Assembly (NCBI GenBank): GCA_002794775.1
Contig: NBAY01000044.1
Location: 124,001-188,000 of the forward strand
DNA: 64,000 nucleotides
Origin: Porodaedalea pini
Taxonomy: Eukaryota; Basidiomycota; Agaricomycetes; Hymenochaetales; Hymenochaetaceae
Direction: 5' to 3'
Shown: positions 45,157 to 56,906 of the stretch, in pieces
Position numbering within the stretch: position 1 is the first letter of the stretch
Layout of the letters: each line of letters starts with the position of its first letter
Made by a program: the position numbers and the translations under genes
Notes under the pieces: generated by a model
What the model was told of the DNA's origin: nothing
The model's input: only the letters and a program-made list of their open reading frames with translations
Databases searched by the model: none

Positions 45157-46754
45157 CTAAGCGAACTCCATCTCGCTCACCGACCTAGAACTCATCCTAT
45201 AACTTGTCCCTTCATTGAGTCCCTGCTCCCCCGCCTCCTTCAAGTTGACGAGCATCCGACTTCCAAGGACACAGAGGAAAGACGGGTTTCCAAGAGCTTC
45301 AAGGACATTCGACAAAAAGTTATTCGATATTGCTATTTTGAACTCCAAAATGTTGAATATAGAGCAAGCAACAGCACTGAACAAAATTGTCAGCTGACTG
45401 CTACAAAAGAAGCACACAAACTCACAGAATAAAATAAATCAATTGATCCTCGATAAGAATTTTGACAAGTTTGAATCCTTTGAAGCCAGCCGACATTCTC
45501 CAGAACTCGGCGGCCTTGTACAGGGCTAAGGTCATGAGTATGAGTCCGTACACCATTGGAATAATCCTATTTTCAATTGAGAAATGATGCGGCTCATACA
45601 ACCTTATATCACTCACCAGTCCACGAGCCCCCATCGCAATGGGACAAAGTTGTTTGTACCGCAAACTGTGACACCTTTGGCAAGGCCTCCAACGACAACT
45701 AAATGCGAACTTAGTCTCTGCACCACGGGCTGAACACGAGGCTTACTGTCTTCATCGAGGTCGAGATAAATGAAGATCCCGAACTTGAAAGCCGCCTCCA
45801 ATGAAAGCAGTGCTTTGAGGCATATTGATAGCCTTCTGTCTAAAAACCAATGAGTCGCAGCTTTGTTAAGTTCTGCTTAACTCACCCTGGGAATAAAGTG
45901 CGAGGACACGAATTATAAGGATGTCTGTATCGCGTATAAGTCAATTGAAAAACCGTTCTATTTCATCACTTACAGTCAATCAAGATGACAGTAATCCAGT
46001 CTAAGTTCGCTGTCAGAGAAGCGCCTTGCACGACCAAGTAAGAGTGACTCACTGGCAATATTCTGAGTCCATCCAGCAAAGTTACCTGAGAGATGTCAAA
46101 AATCTCGACTCAGCCTCGAGACTTAGTGGCTCACACCTACAAATGCTGTCAATATTTGTTTTCTCAGGAATAAACTGCGAAACGTACAATGGAAGATCGG
46201 CTCTGTATGAGTTCCCTTCGAGGGTGGTTAATAGAGGATCTTTCGAAGACAGAACCACATGATAAATGTTGCTCACAAAAGAGAAATGAGACTGCACCCA
46301 GGATTCCGATATATCGATTCTGACGATGTCTCAGTTACTCAGTCAATCAACTGATAGCCAGTGTGTTACGCACCGCAAAATAAACGATATTCACGGCTCT
46401 CCGTGGAATTTTCTTCAGTTTATCCGACATAAGCACTGCTGCACAACAGCTCGAGGCGGATCAACTGCAATACATACCCAGAAATATTTGACCTGGAAGA
46501 AATACTATGTCATTCGCTTGCAGAGAAAGATGAGGGGGAACGCGGCTTTACTTCTTTATCCACTGTAATCACTTCGATAGTTGTAAGCTTCGTTGAAATA
46601 CTCTTGAATATGATACATTGTACGCACTGGTATCATAGACCAAAAGAGTGCCAATTGCTACTTGAAAATATTGTTGGACAGTAATTTCTGAAACCACGAG
46701 TGGTACCTGGCTAGGATCGACAAGCTCGACATCGGATCGAAGAGAGAGCGCCAT
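45157..46754 (-). CDS. DUF6533-family membrane protein, copy 5 (intact reference copy)
   Basis: I assembled eleven exons: 46,754-46,628; 46,571-46,552; 46,492-46,478; 46,412-46,374; 46,319-46,277; 46,051-45,974; 45,924-45,886; 45,839-45,747; 45,698-45,617; 45,566-45,426; 45,376-45,157. All introns are GT-AG and the phases agree, giving 897 nt and 298 residues with no stop. The N-terminal part spells the DUF6533 pattern: QYFQVAIGTLLVYD, TVDKEVKYFW, then 14 residues to RY. Hydrophobic segments follow (ILGAVSFLFLSHSYLVV, WITVILIDYILIIRVLALY, AAFKFGIFIYLDL, MVYGLILMTLALY, LIYFILAVACSIF), consistent with about seven membrane passes. The tail ends EMEFA. The family role is unknown. Exons 2 and 3 are only 20 and 15 nt. 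Confidence 0.88.
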
Positions 46755-46955
46755 TATGGTAAACAAGATTGCTTTGGTTCGAGACGACCAGAGGTAGGTT
46801 TGAACGCGAACACTTCTTGTTCGAAGGCGCAAACGACTATTATATATACCACTGAAAGAGGCACAAACTTCGTATACGCAATTCTGATTGTGAACGGGTA
46901 GGAGAACAACAGTGAATCGTCTCGACTGATGATGCTGCACGTCTGAGATTTCCGC

Positions 46956-48534
46956 TCACCTCTAGCGCTTCACATTGTACCCGAGATACGTGCTTAGGAG
47001 AGTTGTACTTGTATGGACTCAATCGGATGTTCTGGAGATGGGGCCGTGAGGTCTCGCCTGAGGCCGAAATATTCGTTTCTCAATGTGAGCCATGACCTTT
47101 CCTCGAGCATCATTGGAACTACCTGCTATATTAGACTAGATAGCAACGGCAACGGCGACTCGATCCACCAGCAAACAGAACTTTGTTTCATCGTTCATGA
47201 ACCATACGAAGCACTCGCTTATGGCGGGCGAGAGCACAACGATCAACAAGACCATATCGGCAAATTCCGTGTGATTGGTCGTGAAGCTGGGCATCGACAA
47301 AGCGTTTCGCACTTTACGAGTCTCGTGATACATAGAACCCAGATTTGACGTGTGGCTAGCTTGCGACTGGACGTAGCAGCAGCATTTTACAAAAGCTGTC
47401 GAGCCAAGGAATAGCTACGCGTATCAAAATTCAAGCACTGCTTTGGCGCTAGGTTCCATGACCTTTTGACCTTCACCTCGCTCTCGACACCCACTCCGCA
47501 GAAATTCTCGAGCTGAGTTATGACCGTTTACTATGCCGATTCGCAAGAGTTCTTCCTAAGCGCAATCCGAAAACACCATAAAGGAGCTCGTAGAGGAGAC
47601 CCCTTCGAAGACTTGGGTAGACGGACTCGCGTTTACAAGTAGGTCGTCTATAAAGTTGGTTTTTGAGCTATTGGAGATTGAGCTCGGCTTGCCAGAGGTA
47701 AAAGCGAGATGGTAGTGTACAAGGCATAGGTGAGTGGATTTAACGTTTCTGAGCAGTGTTAGTTCTGATGCTCACAACGGGCGTCCCAAGTTAGTCTCGT
47801 GAAGTTGCTTCGCTGACCTCGATCGAGCCAGCACTTCAGTCTAAGAATATGGCGGCCTCGCGCACGAAACTAGAGGAAGACGACAAGTTTGATTCTCTCA
47901 GTTCGATAACAACTTAGAAACGTCTTGCGTAATAGTCATGAGTGACTTGCCAGCCCTAGTAGTGGATCCATACATTGGCGTCGCCATCCGTAGGCTTCCA
48001 TCTGCATTCCTGCCGTTTTTCTATGGAACACTCAAAAAGGCAAGCACGTCCTCGTGCGAGTCGTAAGACTTTCTTTAATAAACAAACCCAGGACTTATAT
48101 CGAAACGCATCCTCGCCATTGTCTACCAGATATGGACTGATGGTGCTTGATCAAGATCAGATATGAGAAGCTTTTTGAGGAAGAGTAAACGTACCTTGCA
48201 AGGATTTGCCTGACAATGAAGCGGAGTCAAGTCGTTGAGCTGAGCGAGTTGACCATCAAAAGTGCATCGGTGTCTGGCACCCACGGAGTGGATGGACATG
48301 AAAGCCGATATCCCTCAAGCCTAATCGGAGTCAAATAGATTCTCCCTTTCGCAAAACAATCAAATGATTCAGACACGTTTCGGGTAAGCGACACAAAGGC
48401 GACTCAGCTGAGTCAGGTTCACGCGATTATCATGCCATGCACCGCACCCGTAATTTGCGGCTTCTTGCACAGGATGTCGGATCTTTGGTGAAAGTTCTTC
48501 GTCAACTTGAAAGAGCGATATTTGTCGCACAAAG
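46956..48534. other. Stretch with no recognisable gene
   Basis: Several frames of 60-110 codons exist on both strands, for example 47,013-47,348 plus, but none has a recognisable domain, splice pattern or repeat support. The left edge is the end of the duplicated array. Confidence 0.4.
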
Positions 48535-48790
48535 GTGAGGAAAGTGGTCGAGTCGGTCCGGTCCGATGGGGAGATGCGAACAGGAGAAGAAAGGCATCGC
48601 CTAGCATGCCCGCAGTGCCAGACTTTGATGGCTGTGTGCAAGTACGTCGACAAAGGGACCGCCGACGAGGCTTTAGTTCTTATGAAAATTGATGCCAGAA
48701 AAGCTGGTGAACCAAGGCAACTTGTTGGCATAGGATGGACAACTAAAAGATTCAAGCTCGGCCTCGAGACAAAGAACATTGACGCGTAGG
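48535..48790 (+). other. Conserved coding-like block (KYxDKGTAD), plus-strand copy
   Basis: The frame reads CPQCQTLMAVCKYVDKGTAD and then EALVLMKIDARK. The central part matches two minus-strand blocks at 54.4-54.55 and 59.53-59.69 kb (KYIDKGTADNIFILMNLL). Some nucleotide differences are silent in this frame (AAG/AAA, GCC/GCT), which supports this strand. I do not recognise the family. It may be one exon of a broken gene. Confidence 0.4.
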
Positions 48791-48998
48791 GCAACATGCA
48801 AAAGTCCTTTGTACGGTGACCGGGACGAGGACCGCACAGCGTCGCGTCTTCCACAAAAGGACTTGCGAGCCTCGTGTTCTGCAATTGCCTTTTTTGGTAC
48901 TGCTTCGCCTCTTTCGCGTCCCAAAACACTCTACAAAGGACGCGTTCGCATTCCACATGTCCCACTCTCCTCCCCTACCGCACTTCTTTTTGTGCGCA

Positions 48999-49004
48999 TA
49001 TAAA
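48999..49004 (+). promoter_or_regulatory. TATA box of the zinc-finger gene
   Basis: TATAAA lies 97 bp upstream of the ATG at 49,101. The start codon context GCCGCCATGC is a strong match to the eukaryotic consensus. Confidence 0.5.
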
Positions 49005-49100
49005 GACGAGAAAATGGTCGCGTTGTCTTGCCCCTCACCTTTACCCGCTCGCGATTTCTCACCCGGCTAGCTCACCTTTCTGTAATCTGCCATCGCCGCC

Positions 49101-50735
49101 ATGCATTTTACCAACTCCTCGTCTTCCCCTGATGTGTACGGCACATTCAGCTCTGCAGAACAGGCTGAGTACGACCTGATGCGCGACGTTCGGCTCGATA
49201 TGGTCTTCGATTCCGTTGGCTCGCTCGAGTTCGGTGCCTTTGGCGTGCATCCGTCCATGGAGAAATTTGAGCTGGACGGTTCATTGGGATGCGGTGGACG
49301 AGAAAAGCAGAACGATCTGTATGTCGCCTTTAGAATTTAGGCTTTTCTTCACCTTGTGTTCTGACTATTCATATGGCCAGCTTCCCGACCCCGTTCTTTG
49401 ACTCACCATTCAGCGCGTCAAGTCAGTCGTCGCTATCCCAGCTCCAAACTCCGTCTACGGTCTCCCCACGGGATATCCAACTTAGCATTCCGGATTCAGG
49501 AGATTACTCTCCCATGTCCTACCTCTCGCCGTTCTCCGCCTTTGACTTATCCTCACCGTTTTCGTGCCCGAGCGCACCCTCCCCAGTCACTCCTGACAAA
49601 AGCGAGGGTTCTCCCAACGACAGTAGCAACAACGCTCTTGGACTCTTCGGGAATCCGCATCCATGCGATACCGCTGTGCAGTCTCCATCATTGTCTACCA
49701 TGTTTTCCGACTTCTCGATGTCAGCCGGAGTTGAAGAACAGTTTGCTCCTACCCCGCGTTTAGCACTCGACGAGCACTCCTTCCTTTCCCCGATCGTCGA
49801 CGGCACCGCGCAGCTCTTCCTCGGAACCGGCCTTCCGTCTCCCCTCGAGGACTATGTCGATCTCAGCCAAGCCAGTCTACCCACACTGCCATCGGAGTGC
49901 GCCGCTCGCTCTGAGCCGAACTGCCCAGCAGACGTTTCACCTCCAGGCCCATTCTCATGTGCGCCGGAACGGTTGTACCCTTCCCCGTTACCGACGCCCG
50001 AGAGACCTGTGATGCCCCTCCCTCCGCGCTCCGCACGCAAGTCCAAGGCGAGCCGAGGTCGCCCAGTGCGCGCAGCGGCTGCACGGCGTAAGGCGTACCG
50101 CGAGTCCAGCGCGAGCCCTGTCCCCGGACTTCTCAGCTCTCCTTCCTTCACGTCCCCTGCCACTCCAGCGTATCGTTCAGAGGGCGCGGAAGTCGCCACA
50201 CCGGGCGAGGGCTCAGCCGATGCATGCGAATACGGTGTGCGCGTGTGGGGTACTGACAACCGCGGGCGGCGGGTTGCGAAGTGGAAATGTCAAATCTGCG
50301 GGACGATCACTGGCCGACGACCGGATTTGCATCGACACTACAAGACGTGCGTGACGCGCGAGAAGTTCTTCTGTGTCGACGTTGTTCGTGAGTGCTCTAT
50401 ACTCCTTCCGCTTCTCTGTTTATAATAAATGGTTGACGTCGTTCTATGTTGCTGCCCGCGCAGACGCCGATGGTTCTCTCTGGCCCGGATGTGGGATGAT
50501 GTTCTCGCGGCGCGACGCATGCCACCGACACCTCAAGAAGCGCTTCACCGAGGGACGCTGCTCGCGTACCAAACCCAAGTTGTCTCACTGTCTCTGCGAG
50601 GACGAATACGAAGCGAAGCTCACAGCGTACCACAATATGCTAGCCAATGCGAAATGGCGTGCTGCGCTGCCCGCTGCGGAGAAGAATCGGCTGGTGAAGA
50701 CGGCATTGTCGCATATCAAGCAGGATATGTTTTGA
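49101..50735 (+). CDS. C2H2-like zinc-finger protein, probable transcription factor
   Basis: There are three exons, 49,101-49,318, 49,381-50,387 and 50,464-50,735, with GT-AG introns of 62 and 76 nt. They join in frame to 498 residues. The first about 370 residues are Ser/Pro-rich and of low complexity, typical of a regulatory or activation region, and include a basic Arg/Lys/Ala stretch (RSARKSKASRGRPVRAAAAR). The C-terminal part holds two finger-like motifs: WKCQICGTITGRRPDLHRHY, followed by KTC, and FFCVDVV joined by the last intron to LWPGCGMMFSRRDACHRHL. Spacing resembles degenerate C2H2/C2HC fingers. It is the only ordinary single-copy gene in the middle of the window and is probably a nuclear DNA-binding protein. 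Targets are unknown. Confidence 0.85.
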
Positions 50736-51498
50736 TGCGCCGCTATTTTTTTTAACTCTTCCAAGTCCTTGTCTGCATTTTACGACAATTTTTCTCCCTC
50801 ATCCCTTCTAAGCTATACTGTATGATTACCTCGAGAGCTGTTCTCTTTCTCTTTCCTTCCGTTCTCGCCGTTTCTCTTCCTCTTTTCTTTCTTCATTCCC
50901 TGATGCATACTCCTAATGACTCGGATACGTTATTGTTATCTGGTGCCTCTTCTATATCTCATAGGACTCCCGGATTCCTCTCGTTGCAACTGTATCCTCA
51001 GCTTGAAGTGGACACTTCTCCTTTGTTTCTCCTTTCTTCCCCTCCTCTCCTCCTCTTTTTCGCCCTCCTTTCGTTCCCGATTCACTTCCCCTTTTCTTGG
51101 ATTTTCTAATCGGCGTTCCTAATCGATGCTCCAACCAAAACAAGCACAATCGCATGACGGACGAACTCGTATCTTTTGTATTTTGTACGAACTTATCATT
51201 TCTTTGAATGCGCGGGATATCTTGTTTAGTATGTTGACGGATGTGTTACTTTTGAGTTTCGATTGCTCTGTTTGAGTTGACGAGCCTGCAGATCCGAACA
51301 GAAGGGGGCAAAAAGACTCTAGCATAAGCAAGGCAGAACGTGATAGATACAAGTAAGTAGTAGTACACAGGCAAGAAGTGGAGCAAAATCGTATGTACGC
51401 ATATGGGAAAGGACGAAAAGAGCAGATAACATCAGAATGAGTAGATGTCACATATGGTTGCAAGATAGGCGGAATTGATCCGTACAAGCAAATGATCC
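50736..51498. repeat. 3' flank of the first ISG12-like gene, repeated later
   Basis: The T/C-rich sequence from TAAGCTATACT onward (50,810-51,110) recurs at about 52,530-52,850. The following part resembles 55,490-55,850. No gene is seen. The repeats show that the whole gene plus flank was duplicated. Confidence 0.55.
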
Positions 51499-52314
51499 CT
51501 ATGCAAGCTCAAGTAGTGTAGTGATCAAGTCAGGAGACGACTTGAATTGGCTCCCATCTTCCCAAGAATACGATGGCATTTCTTTGCCGATCTTGAGCCA
51601 CGCCGCTGCGTTAGCGGCAGACCCGACAGTGCTAACAGTAGCTGCTGTTACCGCACTCGCCTGGCTGACTGCCACGACCGCCGCGCCGCCTGCTGCGGCA
51701 GACCGGCAGAACGCGAACGCTGAGCCCGCTTGGACTGCGCCGATAGATGCCTGTATGCCCGCTGCAGCCGAGCCTGTGCATAGCGCGCATTGGCACATTA
51801 AGATCACATGGTGAATAACGGGAAGTGGATGCTTCACCTGCTGCTACACGACCGCGCCGAAGCCAACCGCTCCAAGTACGCCAAGAAAAGCGAATGGTGC
51901 AGCAACACCGACTAGCACACCGGTGCCTACGATGGCCACACCCTTCCATATCCTCCTCTTCCTAATCCGATCAGCTTCTGCCTTGTAATGCGCAATTTGG
52001 ACTTGGATTATGTTGTGTGACCCATTAATAGTATCTGATGAATCGCATCTGTAGACTTACTTGACATTGACGAAAGTGCTGTGATGAGCCTCGGCCAAGT
52101 CCAGACCCATTCTTTTTCTGAAATTTTCTTCCAGAGGGGCACGGAGGTTCTGAATACACGCCCGGACATCATCGCTCAGACATGACAAGGCCACAATCGC
52201 TTTCCATGTCACGCAAAAGCGACCAGGAGAGAGATTGTCTTCAAAATAATAATCGACGTCAGAAATCCAGTCTTGCAAGTCGCATTTTCCGTCGAACTTC
52301 CGAGGAAGCTCCAT
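51499..52314 (-). pseudogene. Ifi-6-16/ISG12-like gene with Gag-like N-terminus, copy 1 (two frameshifts)
   Basis: The start MELPRKFDGKCDLQDWI (ATG at 52,314) and the splice pattern match the intact copy at 55,850-56,656. The N-terminal domain runs to about 52,120, where one extra A in a run shifts the frame. Exon 2 encodes a hydrophobic segment (GVLVGVAAPFAFLGVLGAVG) and then lacks one G near 51,853, giving a stop. Exon 3 is open and encodes AAAGIQASIGAVQAGSAFAF and ...LLELA. The glycine/alanine pattern is the ISG12/IFI6 (Ifi-6-16) signature. With two frame errors it is most likely a pseudogene. Confidence 0.72.
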
Positions 52315-53221
52315 CACAGGAAAAAGTTGAGAGGAGGGAGCGGTGGCGCGCAAACAGAGTGTGAGCGGGCTAGAGCAGTTATACTCGATGAAGTAGAACG
52401 TTGTCTGGTACGCCGTGGGATTGAGAAACACGCAGATGAGGCATACCGTGACCTCACGTGCTCAAGGTCCAGGTGTCACGAGGTTTTATCTCAACTCTCG
52501 ACAATCCCCCCCCCCCCCCCTTCCTTCTAAGCTATACTATATGCTTACCTCGAAAACTATTTGTGTTTCTCCTTCCTTTTATTTTCCTTGTTTCCATTGT
52601 CGCCCTCTCCGTTTCTCTTCCTTTATTTCTTCGCTTCCTGTAATGACTCGGATACGTTATTGTTATCTGGCGCCTCGTCTATATCTCATACGACTCATGG
52701 ATTCCTCTCGTCTCACAACTGTATCGCCAGCTTGACGTGGACACTTCTCCTTTATTTCTCTTTTCTTATCCTCCTCCTTTTCCTTCTCCTATCATTTTTT
52801 TCCTGATTCTCTTACATTTTCTTTGAATCTTTGATTGACGTTCCTACTCTACGTACAAAGCAAAACGAGCGCAACCGTATGATGGACAAACCCGTTTCTT
52901 TTGTGTCTTGTACGATTTATCAGTTCTTTGAATGCACGGGGTGTCTTGTTGTAGTGACGGACTTGTTCTTTTTGAAGTTGCTTTGCTCTGTTGTGAGTGA
53001 ACGAGTCTGCACATTGGAACAGAGGAGGGGTAAGAGCCTCTGATATGAGCAAGTCGGTGTGGGATCGAATAAAGTATACAGCAAGAAACGGGCCGACATC
53101 GTATGTACGCACATGAGACGAGACAAAAAGAATAGATAGAATCGAAGCGAGTAGACGTCGCTTACAATCTCGAGATATGGCGGAAAAGGAGTTACAAACG
53201 GCAACTTGAAGAAACCCATCC

Positions 53222-53825
53222 CTACGCAAGCTCGAGTAGTGCAGTGATCAAGGCACGAGACGGCTTGAATTTGCTCCCGTCTTTCCAAGAGTGCGACGGT
53301 GTCTCCTTGTCGATCTTGTGCCACGCCTCCGAGTCTGCGTTCACGGAAGTCTTAGCCGTGCCAGCGGTGAGCTCGGCTCTCTTTGCTGCAACGGACGCGC
53401 AGACCGCGACTGTCAAGGCGGGCCACACTACGATCGGGCTTACGAACGGTAAAGCGACGCCGACTAGCAATCCGGTACCGACGGCGGCCACTCCCTTCAG
53501 TATATTTCCCCGCCTGTTCCTCTCTGCCTGCGCTTCGTAACGTGCGATTTGCGCTTGGAGGTGTCGTTAAATTCAATAAGAACTGAAAAAAAGACTCAAG
53601 CTTACATGACATTGCCCTAAGCGCGACTTTGAGCTTCTGCCATGTCCAGACCCATTCTTTCCCTGAAATCGTCTCTAGAGGGGTGCGAAGGCTGTGGAGA
53701 CAAAGCCGGACATCGTCGCTCAGACAAGACATAGCCATCGCCGCCTTGAACCTCTCCGGATAGCTGTTCTTCTTAAAATATTGGTCGAGACTGGAAATCC
53801 AGGGTTCCCAGTTTCGCTTTTCCAT
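53222..53825 (-). pseudogene. Ifi-6-16-like relative, copy 2, lacking the glycine-rich exon
   Basis: The N-terminal domain is well kept (WISSLDQYFKKN, AMSCLSDDVRLCLHSLRTPL, KEWVWTWQKL). The hydrophobic part (GVAAVGTGLLVGVALPF) and the C-terminus (SHSWKDGSKFKPSRALITAL) are recognisable, but the glycine-rich stretch between them is missing. Using the acceptor homologous to the intact copy, the two halves are in different frames. Only an implausible 23-nt intron would restore the frame. It is probably a pseudogene. Confidence 0.6.
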
Positions 53826-53989
53826 GACGGAAATTTGAATCAAGATATTCGAATGCGTGAGGGTATGGTGGGTCCAGAAAGCAGAGCCTGAGAGGTTAGA
53901 GCAGCTGTACGCGACGAAGCATGTTTAGACACGGAGGTGTTGACTGTGAGTTTGCAGTTAGGCAGGAACGCGCGGAGGGTTCTCTGATG

Positions 53990-55430
53990 AAGTAGGCATG
54001 CCTAGGTCCAAGTATCACAGAAGTTGCAGGACAGACGCGAGGTCGCGAGGTTGATGATAAGGTGAAGACCGAAGCGGGATGACTTACAATGCGCATTGTG
54101 TGTGTTGATTCATTAACCACCGGACTCGTACTCACAGCAAGAGTAGTCTCCAGGATGAGCGCTTCCGTGTCTCTGGTCTTGATATGCACCAAGGTAGGGC
54201 GACATGGGGAGAAGAGCCCATCCTTGCTGATAAAGCGAGTCAGCCCCACAAAAGGTAATTGCGTCGGAACACGAGGATGACGGGAGCAAAACGCCGATCA
54301 GCGCCTTCGTCCCGAACACCGTACAAAGGGATTTTCATATGCGTTCAGATTCGAATATTAATGGTTCTCCTGACTTTTTTTTGCTTTCTCTATTCTTTCT
54401 GTGATTAATCTCGAATCCATTTCGCTATCAGTAAAGATTGATATTATTGAGGGATTTACCTCCTTGTTCATATTCCAGTCATTCAGCAGATTCATCAAGA
54501 TAAAAATATTGTCAGCGGTCCCTTTGTCGATGTATCTCAGTATCTGTACACAGCCACCGAGTTCCGGTACGGATAGGCCGGACTTGCCTTTCTTTCGAAC
54601 AACGCACTCCGATTACAGTACCTCTCCCCCTCCCTTTGTACGATAGATAACCCACTCTCGTCGAACAATAGTTAATCTCTGACAAAGACCATGCCGTAGG
54701 ATCCGATGTCTGTGCAAAAAGTTCCGTCTCCAGCCAGCAACCAGCTTTCTTTGTTCTCGTTACCTAGACTGTTTGGATCGGAGAAGCTTGCTTTTGACTC
54801 CGATTATATCTGGCTTCGGAGACCATCAACCGAACAGGACCGCCCTGCGCAAGTTCCTGCATATCTTCAGGACCTCATGCTTCTGCATTGCCGGACTTGA
54901 TTCGCCTTTGATCAACTCGGGTGATTTGTGACTCATTGTGAGTGGAGATCTTTCAAGGCACAGCGCTTGTATCATGATCACCATCATGTTGCGTACAGTA
55001 TGCGGCTCACGGTAACAATGGGGATTACAGCATAAGTCTGGAGTTTTATCAGTCAGTTGAAGTATTCTGGCTGTCGCTAGTGATAAGGATACACTGACCT
55101 TTTCCAGTTTTCGATAGGAGAACTTGAAGATGGGTGGAGTCCCAATGCGACTTTCGTTCACTCTACCTGGCCTACTGTCTTTGCTTACTGGATTTGGATG
55201 AAAAGTGCGCATGGTAATTTGGGAAGCTCCTGGGAAGCCTTAAATGATCAGTTGTATTAGACGACTTTGTGAAATTGCCTGGGCAAAAAATAATAGGACT
55301 AGGCGCCTATAATCACTCTGACTAACGTTGGCCATGCATGTTGTGACGAGTTCGAATCACCTTCAATGCGAAACATGACCTCCTCTTACCTAGTTCCAGA
55401 TCCTGATGTCTTCAAGCAAGCACAACAAGG
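53990..55430. repeat. Segment X, copy 1 (uninterrupted)
   Basis: It matches 56,796-60,560 once the two insertions there are removed (1,440 versus about 1,434 bp). It contains the empty sites ATTGTGTG (54,095-54,102) and TA (54,359-54,360), and a minus-strand block with KYIDKGTAD near 54,400-54,560. On the plus strand at 54,105-54,250 a frame (GLVLTARVVSRMSASVSLVL) looks like a membrane segment of a DUF6533-type protein. The evidence is too thin for a gene call. Confidence 0.55.
54396..54560 (-). other. KYIDKGTAD-type conserved block, copy in segment X1
   Basis: The minus strand reads ...RYIDKGTADNIFILMNLL and then NDWNMNKE. A matching block exists at 59.53-59.69 kb and a related plus-strand block at 48.5-48.8 kb. 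A 128-codon minus-strand frame at 55,212-54,826 may be an upstream exon. Function unknown. Confidence 0.4.
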
Positions 55431-55849
55431 GTAAACAATGCACCTTTTTTCTGATTCTTTAGTTGTCGTTGCTATTCAACGCTCCTCAAGAATGAGTGCA
55501 ATCGCATAATAGATGAGCTGGTATTACCGTATCTTTTCTATCTTATCAATTCTTTCAAAGTGCGAGATGTCTTATTTCTTGTTTAGTATATATTGACGGA
55601 CACATTCTTTTAAAATTCGATTGCTCTGTTATAAAATGATGCAACTACGGATTCGAACAGAAGGGAGAGAAGAGATTCTGCATAGAGCAAGACAGTACGA
55701 AATCAGATACAAAGTACACGGCCAGAAGCGGATCGACAATGTATGGACGCATATGAGACAAGAAAAACTTGAGCAGACAAGAAAGGAACGAGCAGACATC
55801 GCGTAAAGTTTCGTGATAGGCAGAAGTGATCACTATAAACCGATGATTC

Positions 55850-56656
55850 CTACGCAAGATTAAGTAGCGTAGCGATCAAATGAGGAGAGGGCCGAAACTC
55901 GTCCCCGTCTTCCCAGGAATAAGAAGGCATACCCTCGTTGATCCTTCTCCATGCCGCTGCGTTAGCGGCAGTCCCGCCAACACTAAGAGCGGTCGCTGTT
56001 AACGCACTCGCCTCGACTACTGTCATGAGCGCCGCACCGCCCGCTGCGGCAGACTGGCAGAACGCGAACGCTGAGCCCGCTTGGACTGCGCCAATGGACG
56101 CCTGTATTCCTGCAGCAGCCGAGCCTGTACATAACATGTATCAGCACATCAAAAGCAAATGGTGAATGATGGGAAGCGGATCCTTCACCTGCTGCTACAC
56201 CGCCCGCGCCGAAGCCGACCGCTCCAAGTACGCCAAGGACAGCGAATGGTGCAGCAACACCGACTAGTAAGCCAGTGCCAATGATGGCTGCACCCTTCAT
56301 TATTTTCGCCGTCCTAATCCGATCGGCTTCTGCCCCGTAGTGTGCAATTTGCACTTGTTATATGTTGTTATGCCCATTAATAATATCTGAGGAATCGAAT
56401 CTCTAGACTTACTTGACATTGTCTGAAGGGCGGCTTTGAGCCTCGGCCAAGTCCAGACCCATTCTTTTTCTGAGATTGCCTCTAGATGAGCGCTGAGGCT
56501 ATTAATGCAAGCGCGGACGTCCGAGCTCATGAATGGCTTGGCTAGCATTGCTTTCGCTTCCTCAGAATGGGTTACCCCTTCGAAAAAATGGTCGAGGGAG
56601 GACGTCCAGGCTTCCAGGTTGCCCCGGCCGTCAAAGTTCTGAGGAACTGTCGTCAT
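55850..56656 (-). CDS. Ifi-6-16/ISG12-like protein with N-terminal Gag-like domain (intact)
   Basis: The exons are 56,656-56,413, 56,353-56,189 and 56,124-55,850, with GT-AG introns of 59 and 64 nt; 684 nt give 227 residues with no stop. Residues 1-82 (FDGRGNLEAWTSSLDHFFE, SSDVRACINSLSAHLE, KEWVWTWPRLKAALQ) show the spacing of a Ty3-type Gag core: FxG, W, an aromatic, then a W and a final helix. Residues about 100-190 are a Gly/Ala-rich hydrophobic region (LLVGVAAPFAVLGVLGAVG, then FGAGGVAAG, AAAGIQASIGAVQAGSAFAF), the Ifi-6-16 signature. In animals such proteins are small membrane proteins, some mitochondrial, induced by interferon. The tail ends PSYSWEDGDEFRPSP...LLNLA. The Gag likeness is inference; the ISG12-like region is clear. 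Confidence 0.82.
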
Positions 56657-56906
56657 TGGAAAAAGAGCGTGAGCAAGTTAGAGCAGCTATACGCAATGAA
56701 GTACGCTTGGTACAAGGTTGTTGTGTGGTACGCAATGGGGATGAGGATAGGCACAAGTGCGCAGAGAATCCTCTGTTGAAGTACGCTCAGGCCAGGCATG
56801 CCTAGGTCCAAGTATCACAGAAGTTGCAGGACAGACGCGAGGTCGCGAGGTTGATGATAAGGTGAAGACCGAAGCGGGATGGATGACTTACAATGCGCAT
56901 TGTGTG

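Noticed and set aside
47013..47348. 111-codon plus-strand frame downstream of the DUF6533 array
   Set aside because: No domain, no splice pattern, and an equally open minus-strand frame in the same place.
48369..48965. 198-codon minus-strand open frame
   Set aside because: It covers the KYVDKGTAD block on the opposite strand, where silent differences support the plus strand. It shows no domain and no splice support.
53552..53605. A 23-nt intron rescuing the frame of ISG12-like copy 2
   Set aside because: It is far shorter than every other intron in the window (54 nt or more). Frame loss in a degenerate copy is simpler.
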